A stretch of 64,000 bases of DNA from contig OX123191.2 in NCBI GenBank assembly GCA_944739405.2, positions 6,490,830 through 6,554,829 on the forward strand, read 5' to 3'. Position 1 is the first letter of the stretch; every line of letters starts with the position of its first letter. Shown here piece after piece: positions 43,775 through 54,790 of the stretch. This stretch comes from Euclidia mi (Eukaryota > Arthropoda > Insecta > Lepidoptera > Erebidae). A model generated the notes under the pieces. The model made no database searches. It worked only from the letters and a program-made list of their open reading frames with translations, and had not been told where the DNA came from. The translations under genes were made by a program, and so were the position numbers.

Positions 43775-44185
43775 TTTTATTTAGTAGGAAGTACTTAAGG
43801 GGTTAGTGCTCATGATGAAATGAAGTGTATGATAGGAAAAGAACGTAAGTATATTACAGCCCTCTGTGTGCAATCGTTCTGCTTTACAAAGAAACTACGA
43901 CGATTCAGTGTAAAAATGTAGACAATATATAAGTGACTTGCAAAAACAAAAAACGGTTATTTCAAATTGCGAACAGTTACGTAGGGAATCGGTAGTTGTT
44001 TGAATTAGGCAATAGTAAAATAACACATAATAGTTATACAAGAATAGAAATGAAAGATAGACAGCAAAACACAGATATACACAAGTTAAATAGTACGTAC
44101 CGGTTCGCTGATGTCTGCCCTCCTCGTTTACAAAGACTGACCTCCTAAACAAGAACAACTGCAGTAATTGGAAGTGAGACAAATA

Positions 44186-44198
44186 GAGTAGGGCGCCA
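44186..44198 (-). promoter_or_regulatory. Element A primer-binding site
   Basis: One base inside the 5' LTR the coding strand reads TGGCGCCCTACTC, a TGGCGCC-type retroelement primer site. An almost identical site (TGGCGCCCAACTC) follows the middle LTR at about 27263-27251. Confidence 0.75.
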
Positions 44199-44199
44199 C

Positions 44200-45008
44200 T
44201 GAGACGGAGGATCTCAGGTAGGATGTCGGGGTTCGAGAGAAACACTGCTAGGCTGAACAGGTTCTTTATTATGTCTCACTACCGCTTACATACAGTATGA
44301 CCGAACTAGGTAAGCACTGGCCTGAGCTGGCTGGAGTGTAGACTCCTGCTGCTCTCCGACGCTCGCAGGCTAGCTGCTCGTAGGGTCGCCGATGAGCTGG
44401 CCAAGCTGCGCTGCGCAGGCAGCTCTGTGGTCGAGGTTCAGGCTGAGCGGGGTCTCAGGCGGTGCAGCCGATGTGGGCCGAGCGGTCAGGCTCAGGCGTC
44501 CGTGGCCTGGCTGTAGGAGCTCGTAGGCAGGAACGGAGGCTTGGGTGGCAGCTGGCTAGTAGCGGCACGGCGCCAGCAGCTCGTGGCTTGTAGTCCGTAG
44601 AGAGAAGACAGGTGCAGTGAGCCCGTAGGAAGAACTTGAAACAGCATAGAGAATACACAACAACCGGTCAGGAACAGGCGGTCCCTAGATCGGCTGTTAT
44701 GCTTAGGAGACACAGATACTACAGACAGAACGTATAGGCACACAGACAACTAGAATATGCTTACCCCCAGCGGGACAGTAGAAAGAGAAGTAGGATTGTA
44801 GTTGTAGTTACTACAACCATCAGCGAGACGGTGTGTAGGGCAAGTGATCGACTTAGATCGCGCACCCATCTTATATAGATATAGGCCTATGACTCACAAC
44901 TGCCTTTGGCTAGTGAACATGACCATATTTGGTAATATTGCGAACGGCTAAGCTGGCGTTAAGCGCCTGCGAGATATTATAACGCAATACGTGTAGTATT
45001 AAGTTACA
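44200..45008 (-). repeat. Element A 5' LTR (809 bp)
   Basis: It starts TGTAAC on the coding strand at 45008 and ends with the complement of tgagacggagg at 44200. Its GC-rich half (44300-44720) contrasts with the host DNA. The 67- and 85-codon minus frames inside it are also present in the middle LTR and probably have no coding role. Confidence 0.9.
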
Positions 45009-45189
45009 ACATAAACAAACATGCATTCATCTTCGCAAACCATGACGTCTAACTTTTTACTTATAATAGACTTCCATTTATACACTTACCCTGCCTCTTT
45101 AAGCACGCCATCTATTGGTGAAACCGTGCAAAAATCCGTTGAGGATCCGGGACCAGCTTACTGTTCTTTTGATTCTATAGATTTGACAG

Positions 45190-45470
45190 AATATTAGCTT
45201 TTTTTACCGGGCGACTGCCGTCTGACCTCCACATCTCATAGGGATAGCAATATTCTATGATTTTAACTAGTGTCAGTATATTCAAAGGCACTAATTCCGC
45301 ATAACGACTGTCAAAGATTTTCATGACAGCCGGCACTGACAGCTTCTAGTGCTCTCTGAAGCAGGATAACTTCGAAAAGGACGTGATGCGTGACGTGGGT
45401 TTGAACCGGATACCCTCTGCTTAGCAATCTGTTGGTATCTCCACTAGGCTATCGCTGCTACCCTTGCCGC
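45190..45470 (-). mobile_element. SINE gamma copy
   Basis: The minus strand starts with gtagcagcgatagcctagtg at about 45466 and has a ggttcaaacccacgtcacgc B-like box. The body holds ggctgtcatgaaaatctttg and the 3' part ends with gtcagacggcagtcgcccgg near 45212. Confidence 0.75.
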
Positions 45471-46289
45471 CCTTCTCCCTTTATACTCGTACATCTATTA
45501 TGTCCAAGTGATTGATGTGATTAAGTTTATAATCCATTTTATTGTGTTCTTGTGTTTGCGCGGACAGGGACCTTTCTTGCATGAGTTTGGTGAATGGACT
45601 ATTATTATTGGTTGTTGGTTTCTTGTAGCTAAGATTTGAACTTGTTTTTGAAAGTAAAATAACGAATAGTTTTGTGATTGTTCTTATTACGAAGTGTATT
45701 AGAATTTATATTTGGGGCTAGGAGTACTCGTGCCAAAATAACTTAAACTTTTAATTTAATTTAATTTTTTTTTTAATCATCCTACATACCGATTTTACCA
45801 GAACTGTTACTATGTCTGCTGAGGGAAGGTGTTTTAAAGATAGCAGAGGCCATTGTTCAGTGGTTTTGTGAAAATTTTGTCATGGCGACGAATTGACGGT
45901 CAAATAATCACTAATCTCCGGCAATCAATCAAGCATTCGGAATGGGACAAGTAAGAATAGTTTGGAAATGTTTTCCAATGGAGTATCGGAAGCTTGCTGA
46001 TTCACGATGTTCGCAATTGAGTTTTGCAACTATGAATACTTTACTAGCTATTGTGTTCAAGCCTTTGATATATTTTGTATAGCAAAATGTGTTCTGCATT
46101 GTAAGGACGCATGACAAAGTGGTGAAAGGGCTGGTATAAGCATTGATGTCTTGGGTTTTAAACCCACTTGGGACAAACTCTTGTGGGATTCATCAAATAT
46201 TGTTTCGACTTGGTGTTTGGTGATCTATTTGTTTCAAGTTTGTATTGGATGATATTTTATAAACCGACACAAATTAACATAACATAACT
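45471..46289. other. Intergenic, a SINE alpha trace only
   Basis: At 46125-46215 the text ggctggtataagcattgatg, tcttgggttttaaaccc and ttgtgggattcat is a worn SINE alpha. Nothing else is recognised. Confidence 0.4.
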
Positions 46290-46553
46290 TCACGCATATA
46301 TCCCGAAGGGGTAGGCAGAGGCGTATTGTACACCCACACTTCGTCAGTTATGTTTCAGTCCCAATGTAATAGGGGTTGAGCCTATTGCCATCTACTGGGC
46401 ATATTATTAAGCGATCGACAATATAATAAACATTTTTAATACACACATAACTTCGTAAAGTCAGAGGGGTGTGCCCGGGGTAAATCGAGAGCGAACCCGA
46501 GACCACCGTCTCGGTAGTCCGTTACGTACACCACTAGGCTATCGCTGCTACAA
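46290..46553 (-). mobile_element. SINE gamma head carrying the RTE-like LINE 3' tail
   Basis: The head on the minus strand is gtagcagcgatagcctagtg (46552 downward) with a gtctcgggttcgctctcg B-like box. The 3' end is cgcctctgccta then ccccttcggga, the tail found on the LINE ending at 54775. This tail differs from that of the copies at 17740-18046 and 45190-45470. Confidence 0.75.
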
Positions 46554-48599
46554 ATGAATTTGCTAGGAAAAAACGGTTAAGTTAAACAAAAAGTCAAAAC
46601 AATAATAGTGTGAGAAACCATGCTTAATCACTTCCTTACTCCAAGTCTTACCACAAAATATTCGAATTTCCAATTGTGACGTAATTAAAGGAGAGTTACA
46701 TAATGTACTCCTATATCGCTTGCACAATCTCACAACCAATGGGGAAACCTTTCAATTCTCTTGGAGAAGTAACTCTTGCACTCAATTTCCTTATGGCTAC
46801 CGTATTGCGCCACCGCGTGAGGTATTTCCAAGAACTTCTATGGTTTTCTGTTTGTTTCATAACAGTATCTAATTTAAGTTGTGTTTTCACAATCTGTGTT
46901 TAAGATGTAATGAACTTAAAGCGATGTAAGCTGTTATTCTATTGGATAATAAAGAGATGTTAACTTATGCAGAGATTTGGTTGAAATTGTATTATATATA
47001 ATGTTTGAATTTCTATCAGGATATGGAACTATTACTCCTATTTTCTCGATATGATGTAATTTAGCTGTACCCTCGGTTATAACCGCGTTCTAATTAATGG
47101 ACACTGCACCGCACCTGTGGCACATAACGTGATTTTATAAAAGCTTATATTATTTAGCCTCATCAAGTGGACTACCCGACACTAAATTAATAGATTTTCA
47201 ATTTAGTCCGGTAGCGCCTGAAATAATATCTATGCTGTTGCGTTTTGTTCGAAGAATGAGATTAGCTAGCGGACTCACACCTTCTTATTTCTCCCTCATC
47301 CCGCTCTTTCATCTATTGCTGTGACTCCTCTGGTGTTGCTTGTGTCCATGAGCAGCAGTAATCACTTACTATCAGGTGGTCCGTCTGGTCGTTTGCCTCC
47401 TATGCCATTAGAAAAAGACACATTGTATTCCTGTATCGTAACTTATCTTATGTACGTACTACTACTTACCAGTATAAACAGTAAGGCTGCTATTGATTGA
47501 TGAAGAGATACCAGCCAGTTCAGCTGCTGATGTCTCATGGTAATTCAGCCCCTTTGTCTAATTAGTAAAAATAAAATGTTCGTAAGCTCAATAGGAAAGT
47601 AAATATTATCACAATAATTTATATTTTAATAACCTAATACCGGGAGTGCAAATATACACAACAGAGAATAGAGGTTGTCTATTAAAGATGCAAACCTTGC
47701 ATACATGATAATGTTGTCAAAAATTAATAAACACGGCTTAATTAACATTTAAAACCTGTACTAGCAACATAAAAAAATTAAAAGGAAATGAAAACAGTAA
47801 AACGAAAACAGCAAGCTCCACACACTTAAAACTTAATTAAATATTTATTATGACAGAAGAAAAAAAATAACATTAAAAATGGCTATCATTAAATGCTTAT
47901 TATGTTTTTATTCAACCCTAAAAAAATATAATTCGAGCGAAAGTTATTTCGTGTTATAACTGAAAGTAACCAAGTGGAGTGACAATGATTAAAGTCTTTA
48001 ACATTTTTTTTGCGAACGCTTTATTATTGTTGGGAAATTGTTCAATTATTTTGAATATTTGACAAGTTCAGTTTGTAGTTCCCTTGTCAGTGATAATGAA
48101 CAACAATTTTTGTTTAATGTTTTGTAATGATGAGAACGTCTGCAAAAAGGATATGGATTCAAAATTTAGATGAGTAAAAATACCAAAAGGTCAATAATAT
48201 AGGTATCATACTTAATTGAACTTTACATCTGGAAGGTAATGACACTGACTGCCACGCGATTCTGGCATACGAGTGAACTACGTAATTGCTATTCTAGAGT
48301 TTCTTGAGCTTCATCTTGGCGCCACTGGCATTTTGTGCTGAATGACATGGTTTCGCCTCATAAATTGAACCCAGTCTGAACTAGTTCCAAAGTGTAGTTG
48401 TGTCAGGTAAACAGATCGTGCCAGTGAACGCTCTGACAGTTGTATGCAATCACGACTTGTCCGTGACTTCTTAGAAATATGCAGCTACAATATGCCACAG
48501 TATCGTAATATTTACTGGTTTGAGTAATCTTGAAGTTATGCCAACAAAAGCTGTTATTTTTGTCGTATTTGGTTGTACTCCTGTAAAGCCAACGATTGC
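46554..48599. other. AT-rich DNA without recognised features
   Basis: Only short frames are present, and none has a domain. Old repeat text may be present near 47330-47400 but I could not place it. Confidence 0.45.
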
Positions 48600-48860
48600 C
48601 TGGTGAAGATACTAACGGACAGCCATACAGAGGACATCGGGTTCTAACCCACGGAGAGTGTCACTGACTGTTCGACACCATGTGCATATTAAATTGCTAA
48701 TTAGCGTTTGCCCCGTGCCTCGAGAAGCACGTTAAAAGATCAGTCCCGGCTGACTTAAGACCAGACGTTAAGGGGAGTAAGTAGGTACCCTAGAATATTA
48801 TACTGACACTAATCTAAGCCATGGGATATCGTATCCTTTTGGGTTACAGTGGACAGACGC
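48600..48860 (+). mobile_element. SINE gamma copy, diverged
   Basis: The text gttctaacccacggagagtg, catattaaattgctaattag, cagtcccggctgacttaag and ctaatctaagccatgggata appears in family order. Confidence 0.55.
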
Positions 48861-49254
48861 CAGTTCCTCTGTGGTAAAGCTAATATTCTGTCATATCTGG
48901 ATATACTAGAAAGTGGATTTCGCTTTGAAAATTACTTTGCCTTTGATGTCTGAACTAGACTGTAATGCTAACAAATCATGAAATCAATGTTACCAGGACT
49001 GTTGATTTGCGATACATACGATCTTTCTCTGGACTTATAATATTTAGAAAAGCTATCAATCGCAACTATTAATTGAAAAAAAAAACATCTACTAGCAGCA
49101 TCATACATTCCAAGCGACTGCGTCGTAATGGCGTTTTTAACATTAACCTACAGCTTAAAGTATTTTATAAACAATCATAAAAACATTAAGAGGCGCTTTG
49201 TTGCAAACGAGTGTTAGTGTTGAGAGGAAATTTTCAAATATGTACAAAGATACC
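48861..49254. other. Intergenic, nothing recognised
   Basis: The stretch contains only short frames and an A run near 49076-49086. Confidence 0.4.
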
Positions 49255-49600
49255 TATTTCATGCCATAAAGTTTTGTGAAGCGTCTTCGGGAAGGCATGG
49301 ATGTTGTATAATTGGATGTGGTGCTTATATTTTTGGCCCTATTCGCATATAATCCTTCTTTTAGCCTCTTTTTGAAGTCCGCTGCTGGACTTCTAATTTG
49401 GTTTTCAGTAGGACTGTTGTCATTAAGATGGATTTGGCGTACGATACCATACCAGACATGCAAGTATAGGGTTTGATGTCAAGGTTTCCGTCTCTTCATT
49501 AAAGTACTACTTGCTTCATATATTTTCTATAGTCGTTCTCCTACGACACTCGCAAAATGGAATGGGGCATTTTCTATTCCTAAACCGTCACCACACATAT
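49255..49600 (-). mobile_element. Degenerate copy of the RTE-LINE/composite-SINE 5' head
   Basis: The segment agtatagggtttgatgtcaa then ggtttccgtctcttc near 49466-49500 matches the complement of the head seen at 52700-52750 and at 59935-59970 (tatagggtttgatgtcgagt, ttccgtctctacgctaag). The rest is worn. Confidence 0.5.
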
Positions 49601-50255
49601 ATAATATGTAGATCAGTTTCATAACTATTAATATATGTACAAGTCGTGAAATTTTCAAGGCATTCTTGTTTGATTTTTTAATTTTTAAAGAAGATCATAA
49701 CTATACACCCCTGGATTGCAAACCATATGAATTTAAAGACAATATAAAATAGTTGGCGTAACCTAATTCAGCTTCCAAGAAGTTGTTTCAGAGAACGCCA
49801 AAAGTTTCTCGTTTGAGCGTTCTCTGAAACACAATCCGATATTTGGTGTGAGGATGTTGATACCCCGATTGTGGTAATCGTATTCTTAGAAAACAACGAC
49901 AACAGACTTTGAATTTCACGTATTGTTTACAGTATTCTATCCGTGTGGTGATGGAGTAAGAATACGATAGGTCACCACCCCACTCTGTCCCGAGAGTGTC
50001 GTACGAGGCGACTATGTGAAAACGTGAGCAGTATAATAGCTCCAGTATGAGAAGATGGCAGTATGAGTTTTAGAGGATTAAATATTACTTTACCCCTGGA
50101 GGGTACCGGACCTATCGGAGAATCTCTCTCGTAGCTCAGACTGCCCCATTGTATCTTGGCAAAATTCACAACGGCAACGCGCTTTGCCACACGTCACGTT
50201 TTTACTCCTCGTCAAATAGACGCAAAAGGGGGCTAGGGAATGCCTATTTGCAACG

Positions 50256-51349
50256 GTGAATGTTTGTGGAGGTAAGATTGATGAATTGTGTGATATGATG
50301 GATGTAAGGAAAATTTATATACTAGGAGTGAGTGAAACTAAGAAGAAAGGTTGTTCAACAAATACTCATGGCCGATATATTGCATATTGGCCTAGAGTTG
50401 TTGATTCTGAGAGAGCTAGCCAAGGAGTTGGAATGATTCTATCAGATAGGATGAATGAGTGTGTGAAAGAATATAAATTTGTTAGGCTTCTTTGGGTGCG
50501 ACTAAAACTCGGCTTAACTAAAGTCTTTGTTATGTCTGTTTATGCTCCAGACATGTCAAAACCATTAAAAACAGGAATTATTTAAGACTTTAGTGGTTGG
50601 GTAGGTGTGTCGTGATGGCTATGAAAGGGTTCTAGGGCAATTTGGTGACGAGAGGGTGAATGGAAATGGTTAAAGTTTACTGGATATATTATGTATGGAG
50701 AGAAAGCTTGTGGTGACAAACACTATGTTTAGTCACAAGATGATGCATATGTATATATGGCAAAGGCAGACAGAACGAAGCATGATAGATTTTGTTGTGA
50801 TAGACGAACGTTTGAAAGCAAAAGTGAAAGATACTAGAGTGTACCGAGGCTTAAATGTGGGTACTGAAAATTTTTTGGTAGTTAGCCGCATAGCGGGACT
50901 AACCACTAAATGGCGCCATCGTCCTCGCATACACTCACCTGCCATAGAAAGAGTGAAAGTTGAAAGATTTAAAGAAGAGGATGTACGTAGTCAGTATAAG
51001 GAGGCATTGGAAGAAAGGTTTAAATAATTGTTTGAGGAAGATGATTGCGAGATAGAAGAATTTTGGAAAGAGTTTAAGAGTGGAGTAATAGAGACAGCTA
51101 CACAAGTATGTGGCGTAAGCAAGAGGAAGCATGTTAAAAAGATTTGTAATGAATGGCGGGATCAGGAAGTAAGTGGTGTGGTCGCGGAAAAGCGCAAATC
51201 ATGGATGGATTTGCTGGTTATAAGAGCTAATAAAAGTTTACAAGATAGTGTCACTGACAATGAGAGGATAGTAAAAGAAAAGTATGACAGGATGAAAATA
51301 AAGTAAAAGAGACAGTGAGAAGAAAGAAAGAAGAATGCAAGGATAAATT
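50256..51349 (+). pseudogene. RTE-like LINE endonuclease and linker, disrupted
   Basis: At 50256-50585 the frame has the first endonuclease strands (GGKIDELCDMMDVRK, ILGVSETKKKG with the catalytic Glu, RASQGVGMILSDRM, VFVMSVYAPD). The middle with the GDFN-type motif is lost in stops near 50585-50695. The frame at 50695-51027 carries DFVVIDERLKAKVKDTRV and the end of the domain. The frames at 51028-51306 carry a helical linker (EFWKEFKSGVIETATQVCGV). The TAA at 51025-51027, a TAA at 51304 and small shifts separate the pieces. The coding text is cut at 51350 by the inserted LINE. Confidence 0.8.
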
Positions 51350-52190
51350 TGCCGTCGCCATTTTGCAGTCGCCACTGGCTCAGATGTCTTACTCTATAGA
51401 TACCATCAACAGTGATCTTGAACAGATTAGTAGCTGGAGTAAATCCTATGGACTTATGGTGAACCCCTCGAAAACACAGGTCATTGTTGTCGGTAGTTCG
51501 AGAATGTTATCGAAGATCGACTGGTCTCAACTTCCTGACGTTATATTTAATGGCACTGTAATTCCTATACAGGATAAAGTTAAAAATCTGGGCCTAACCA
51601 TCGATTCTACCCTTTCCTGGCGCTCGCAGGTCCAAGAAGTGAGTCGTAAGATATTTGCTTCAGCAGGTTCATTGCGAAGACTTAGGAATTTACTTCCTAC
51701 TGCCACCAAAATTGCACTTGCAAACTGTCTTCTATTACCCATTATTGATTATGCAGATGTCAGCTATCCAGATCTCGCCGAAAACCAGCTTGACAAACTT
51801 GAGCGCCTTCAAAATCTCTGTATACGATTCATATTTGGATTACGCAAATACGATCATGTGTCACAATTTCGCAAACAACTCAAGTGGTTACCAATACGAT
51901 TTCGCCGGAATACCCACATACTTTCTCTACTATACAATATATTGTTTAACCCTTCTACTCCCTCCTATCTTAAAGGACGATTCGAATTCCTTCATGATAC
52001 GCATAATCGTTATTTAAGGTCATCAGAAAACTTAAAGCTGAAGATGCCGGCACATTGCACGGATTTTTATGATAAATCGTTTAGTGTCACTGCTGTTCGC
52101 CTATGGAATGCACTCCCATTACATATAAGACAGGCTCAGACGGTAACAAGGTTCAAATCCTTAGTCAAGGATCACTACCTATCACTATGA
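51350..52190 (+). CDS. LINE ORF2 C-terminal fragment (open)
   Basis: The frame runs to a TGA at 52188-52190. It contains the region after the YADD box of a reverse transcriptase (INSDLEQISSWSKSYGLMVN, PSKTQVIVVGSS, LGLTIDSTLSWRSQVQEVSR) and the usual LINE C-terminal text (LLLPIIDYADVSYPDL, LRSSENLKLKMPAH, FSVTAVRLWNALPLHIRQ). Translation would depend on upstream host LINE codons, since the fragment has no start of its own. There are no lesions, so insertion is recent. It could be the same family as the LINE at 1-2950. The two do not overlap in coverage, so I cannot show it. Confidence 0.85.
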
Positions 52191-52234
52191 TATTTCCTGT
52201 TCTAATATAATTTTAAGTACCTATTATTTATGTA

Positions 52235-52268
52235 TGTGTGTATGTATGTATGTATGTATGTATGTATA
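52235..52268 (+). repeat. (GTAT)n microsatellite
   Basis: Seven to eight GTAT units lie in the 3' UTR of the inserted LINE. Confidence 0.85.
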
Positions 52269-52504
52269 ATTATTTATATATGTGTAGTATATTGTTATAA
52301 TATTACATAAATGTATATATTTAAAGTATTTATCATCCTATTACTGGTACACTTACAACTACCATTTCATTCCTACCAATAATATCTCCATCCAAAGGTT
52401 GCCTGGTAGAAATCGCTGTTAGCGATAAGGCCGCCCTTTGTACTTTATTTATTATAAAATTCCTGTAAATGTTCTTTATAGTGTACAATAAAGTATTAAA
52501 TAAA

Positions 52505-52535
<31 letters not shown>

Positions 52536-52641
52536 TTGATAGAAAGTTTTTCAGCATTATCGGGCCAATATCTAATTATTCTGGCACTTGGTTAGAACAC
52601 TGAACTTAACTTGACCGTGTGGTTGACGGCATAGAATACAA

Positions 52642-53010
52642 GTGTCGCCACCCCCTATCTTTCCGTGGGTGTCGTAAGAGGCGACTAAGGGATAACACGA
52701 TGCAAATACCATCTTTGCGTAGAGACGGAAAACTCGACATCAAACCTTATACGACTGCCTCGTTGGTCTCGCGGCATAAATGTGCGCGTGGGATCGGGAG
52801 GTCCCGGGTTCGTTTCTTGGGTCGGGCAGTGTTATTGGGTTTTTCTGTCACGAAATTCTCAGTAGCCGCACGGAGTCTGGAAATGTGCCCGGTACGGCAA
52901 TAGGCTCGCCCCTTATTACGTGAGACTAAAGTATATCTGGCGAAAAGTGGGTGTAGAAATACACCTCTGCCTACTCCTTCGGGGATAAAAGGCGTGACGT
53001 TATGTATGTA
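52642..53010 (+). mobile_element. Composite SINE: LINE-like 5' head, tRNA-like middle, RTE-like 3' tail
   Basis: The first about 100 bases (gtgtcgccaccccctatctt to gaaaactcgacatcaaacc) match the 5' region of the LINE family. A tRNA-like unit starts at about 52745 (gactgcctcgttggtctcgc, with gtcccgggttcgtttcttgg as B box). The end is cctctgcctactccttcggg with (GTAT)n. A second full copy lies on the minus strand at 59695-60052. The element falls within the RTE-like LINE, between the endonuclease-linker and RT parts. Confidence 0.8.
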
Positions 53011-53019
53011 TGTATGTTG

Positions 53020-54673
53020 GTTCGAACAGCGCGAGCCAAAGCAGGAGTTTGTGGGAACGTTGGTGTGATAAGAGATGTAAATGGAAATATTATTAGAGAG
53101 CATGGGGACGTTTTGGATCAGTGGAAGGTGTATTTTGAGAATTTGTTTGAACGAGGAGAAAGTGACACTAGGAATATAGTAGCGAATGAGGAAGATAATT
53201 AAGAAAGTAATATAAGTATGAAAGAGATATAATATGCAATGAAAAGTATGAAAACGGGTAAAGCTGCGGGATATGACAGGATATCTGCTGAAATGCTCAA
53301 GGTAGGCGAAGGCGTTACCGCAAGCCTGCAGTACCTACTTTTCAACAAATGTTGGCGGTCCGATTGTGTACCAGGTGATTGGAACAAGGCCGTAATTGTG
53401 CCACTGTATAAGAGCAAAGGGTCACAGCAGGAATGCAAAAATTATCAGTATAAGCCTCCTGAGTGTTGTTGGCAAATTGTATGCAAAGCTACTGACTGAA
53501 AGAGTGATGTCTGAAACGGACAGTAAAATTTGGGATGTGCAAACGGGATTCAGAAAGGGAATGGGATGTACGGATCAGGTTTTTTCCTTAAGGTGCATCG
53601 CAGAAAAAGTCTTAAGTAAACACCAGAAGGTTTTCTGCGCCTTTATTGACCTGGAAAAGGCTTACAATCGAGTGGTGAGGGATGAACTTTGGTCAACACT
53701 TTCTGTGTATGGAGTGAGCAACAGTCTGATACGGGCACTTGAATACTTATAAAGGGATTAAAGTGCCTGTGTCAGAGTCAACGGGGCCTACATGGACTGG
53801 TTTAACATTGATCGTGATGTTAGACAGGGATGTGTAGCGTCATCTTGGTTGTTCAATCTATTCATGGACAGTTGTTTGACCGATTTGAAAGAGTCTGAAT
53901 GTGGATTAAGAATGGATGAATATGTATTTAAGACCCTGATATACGCTGACGATCAGGTACTTTTTATGTCGTCAGCGTCTGATTTACAGCAGATGGTCAC
54001 CGTAATGAATGAGGCGTATAAGAAGAAGGACATGAAAGTGAATGTAAGCAAGACTAAGGTCATGGTCATAGAGAGGGAATACAGTATAACTGAATGTAAC
54101 ATAATGATAGGAGATGAAAAAGTGGAACAGGTGAATGAGTTTGTGTATTTAGGGTGTTTGTTTACGAGAGATGGAAAATATGAGGGAGATGTTGAAAGGA
54201 GAGTGAAAGCAGGAAATAGTGTGAATGGCGCCTTACAGTCCATCATCAGTAACGAAGTTATCCCAAGTAAAGATCGTCTTGCTGTACTGCAGTTAGTTTT
54301 GGCGCCAACACACATGTATGGTAGCGAATCATGGGTATGGCAAAAGAAGCCTGAAAGTAGAAGCAATGCTGTGAAGATGAGAGCTTTGAGGAGTATGTGC
54401 GGAGTAAGGATGATGGATAAAGTGAAAAACAGTGTGATACTAGAGAAGTGTGGTCTAAAAGAATATGTAGTGATAAAGATTGAAAAAGGAATGTTGCGAT
54501 GGTTTGGACATTTGGAACGGATGGATGAAATAACAAATACGAAAGAAGTGTATCGTGTAAGAATGAATGGAGATGTCGGTAAGGGACGCCCAAGACGAAC
54601 GTACGCTGACCAAATAGGTGACGTACTAAAAAGGGCCAAATTAAAATTACCCATAACTGGCGAGCATGTATGA
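53020..54673 (+). pseudogene. RTE-like LINE reverse transcriptase and C-terminal region, with frameshifts
   Basis: The text resumes at about 53020 (VIRDVNGNIIREHGDVLDQW). A TAA at 53200 and a TAA near 53232 follow. Then comes RT: MKTGKAAGYDRISAEMLK, WNKAVIVPLYKSKG, a frameshift near 53450, ISLLSVVGKLYAKLL, TGFRKGMGCTDQVFSL, FIDLEKAYNRVVR, a TAA near 53752, then VRQGCVASSWLFNLFMD and the catalytic IYADDQVLF near 53940. The last frame (53792-54673, 293 codons) is open. It includes EFVYLGCLFTRDGKYEGDVE and a C-terminal region with MLRWFGHLERMDE and GKGRPRRTYADQIGDVLKR. Active-site residues are visible but the gene as a whole is dead. Confidence 0.87.
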
Positions 54674-54790
54674 TGAGGTAAATTAATGTCGAGGAAGCGA
54701 AAGAGGTGTGTTTGAACCGGAGCATTTGGCATTACATAGTCTCTGCCTACCCCAATGGGAGATAGGCGTGACGATAGATAGATAGAGATA

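Larger units (their letters stand above)
25134..45008 (-). mobile_element. Compound Ty3/gypsy-like LTR retrotransposon A containing nested insertions
   Basis: On the minus strand the order is: LTR (45008-44200), primer-binding site, leader, gag, [element B inserted], rest of gag, protease, deleted pol, polypurine tract (29450-29439), a second LTR (29438-27265, split by a LINE), a second primer-binding site and leader (27264-25200, split by element D), then the last 66 bases of an LTR (25199-25134). ACAT precedes the block at 25130-25133 and follows it at 45009-45012. I take this as one 4-bp TSD around the whole tandem. The two long LTRs differ at about 15 of 805 positions, by my alignment. 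Confidence 0.8.
51350..52536 (+). mobile_element. 5'-truncated LINE (Jockey/CR1-like) inserted in the RTE-like LINE
   Basis: The insert begins at about 51350. ATAAATTTG occurs just before it (51341-51349) and just after its (TAAA)n tail (about 52528-52540), giving a TSD of about 9 bp. The host LINE frame resumes past it. The 3' UTR includes a (GTAT)n stretch at about 52235-52268 and the tail at about 52495-52536. Confidence 0.8.
49955..54790 (+). mobile_element. RTE/BovB-like LINE, decayed, with two later insertions
   Basis: The order is: a 5' region (49955-50250) with the ccaccccactctgtcccgag then gtgtcgtacgaggcgact motif; endonuclease; linker; then an inserted LINE fragment (51350-52536) and a composite SINE (52642-53010); then RT and the C-terminal region to 54673; and a 3' end with tctctgcctaccccaatgg then agataggcgtgacgatagat and (GATA)n near 54770-54788. 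The single-ORF organisation, the wording of the RT region and the GHLERMDE-type C-terminus suggest the RTE/BovB group. I give that placement with moderate confidence. Confidence 0.8.
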
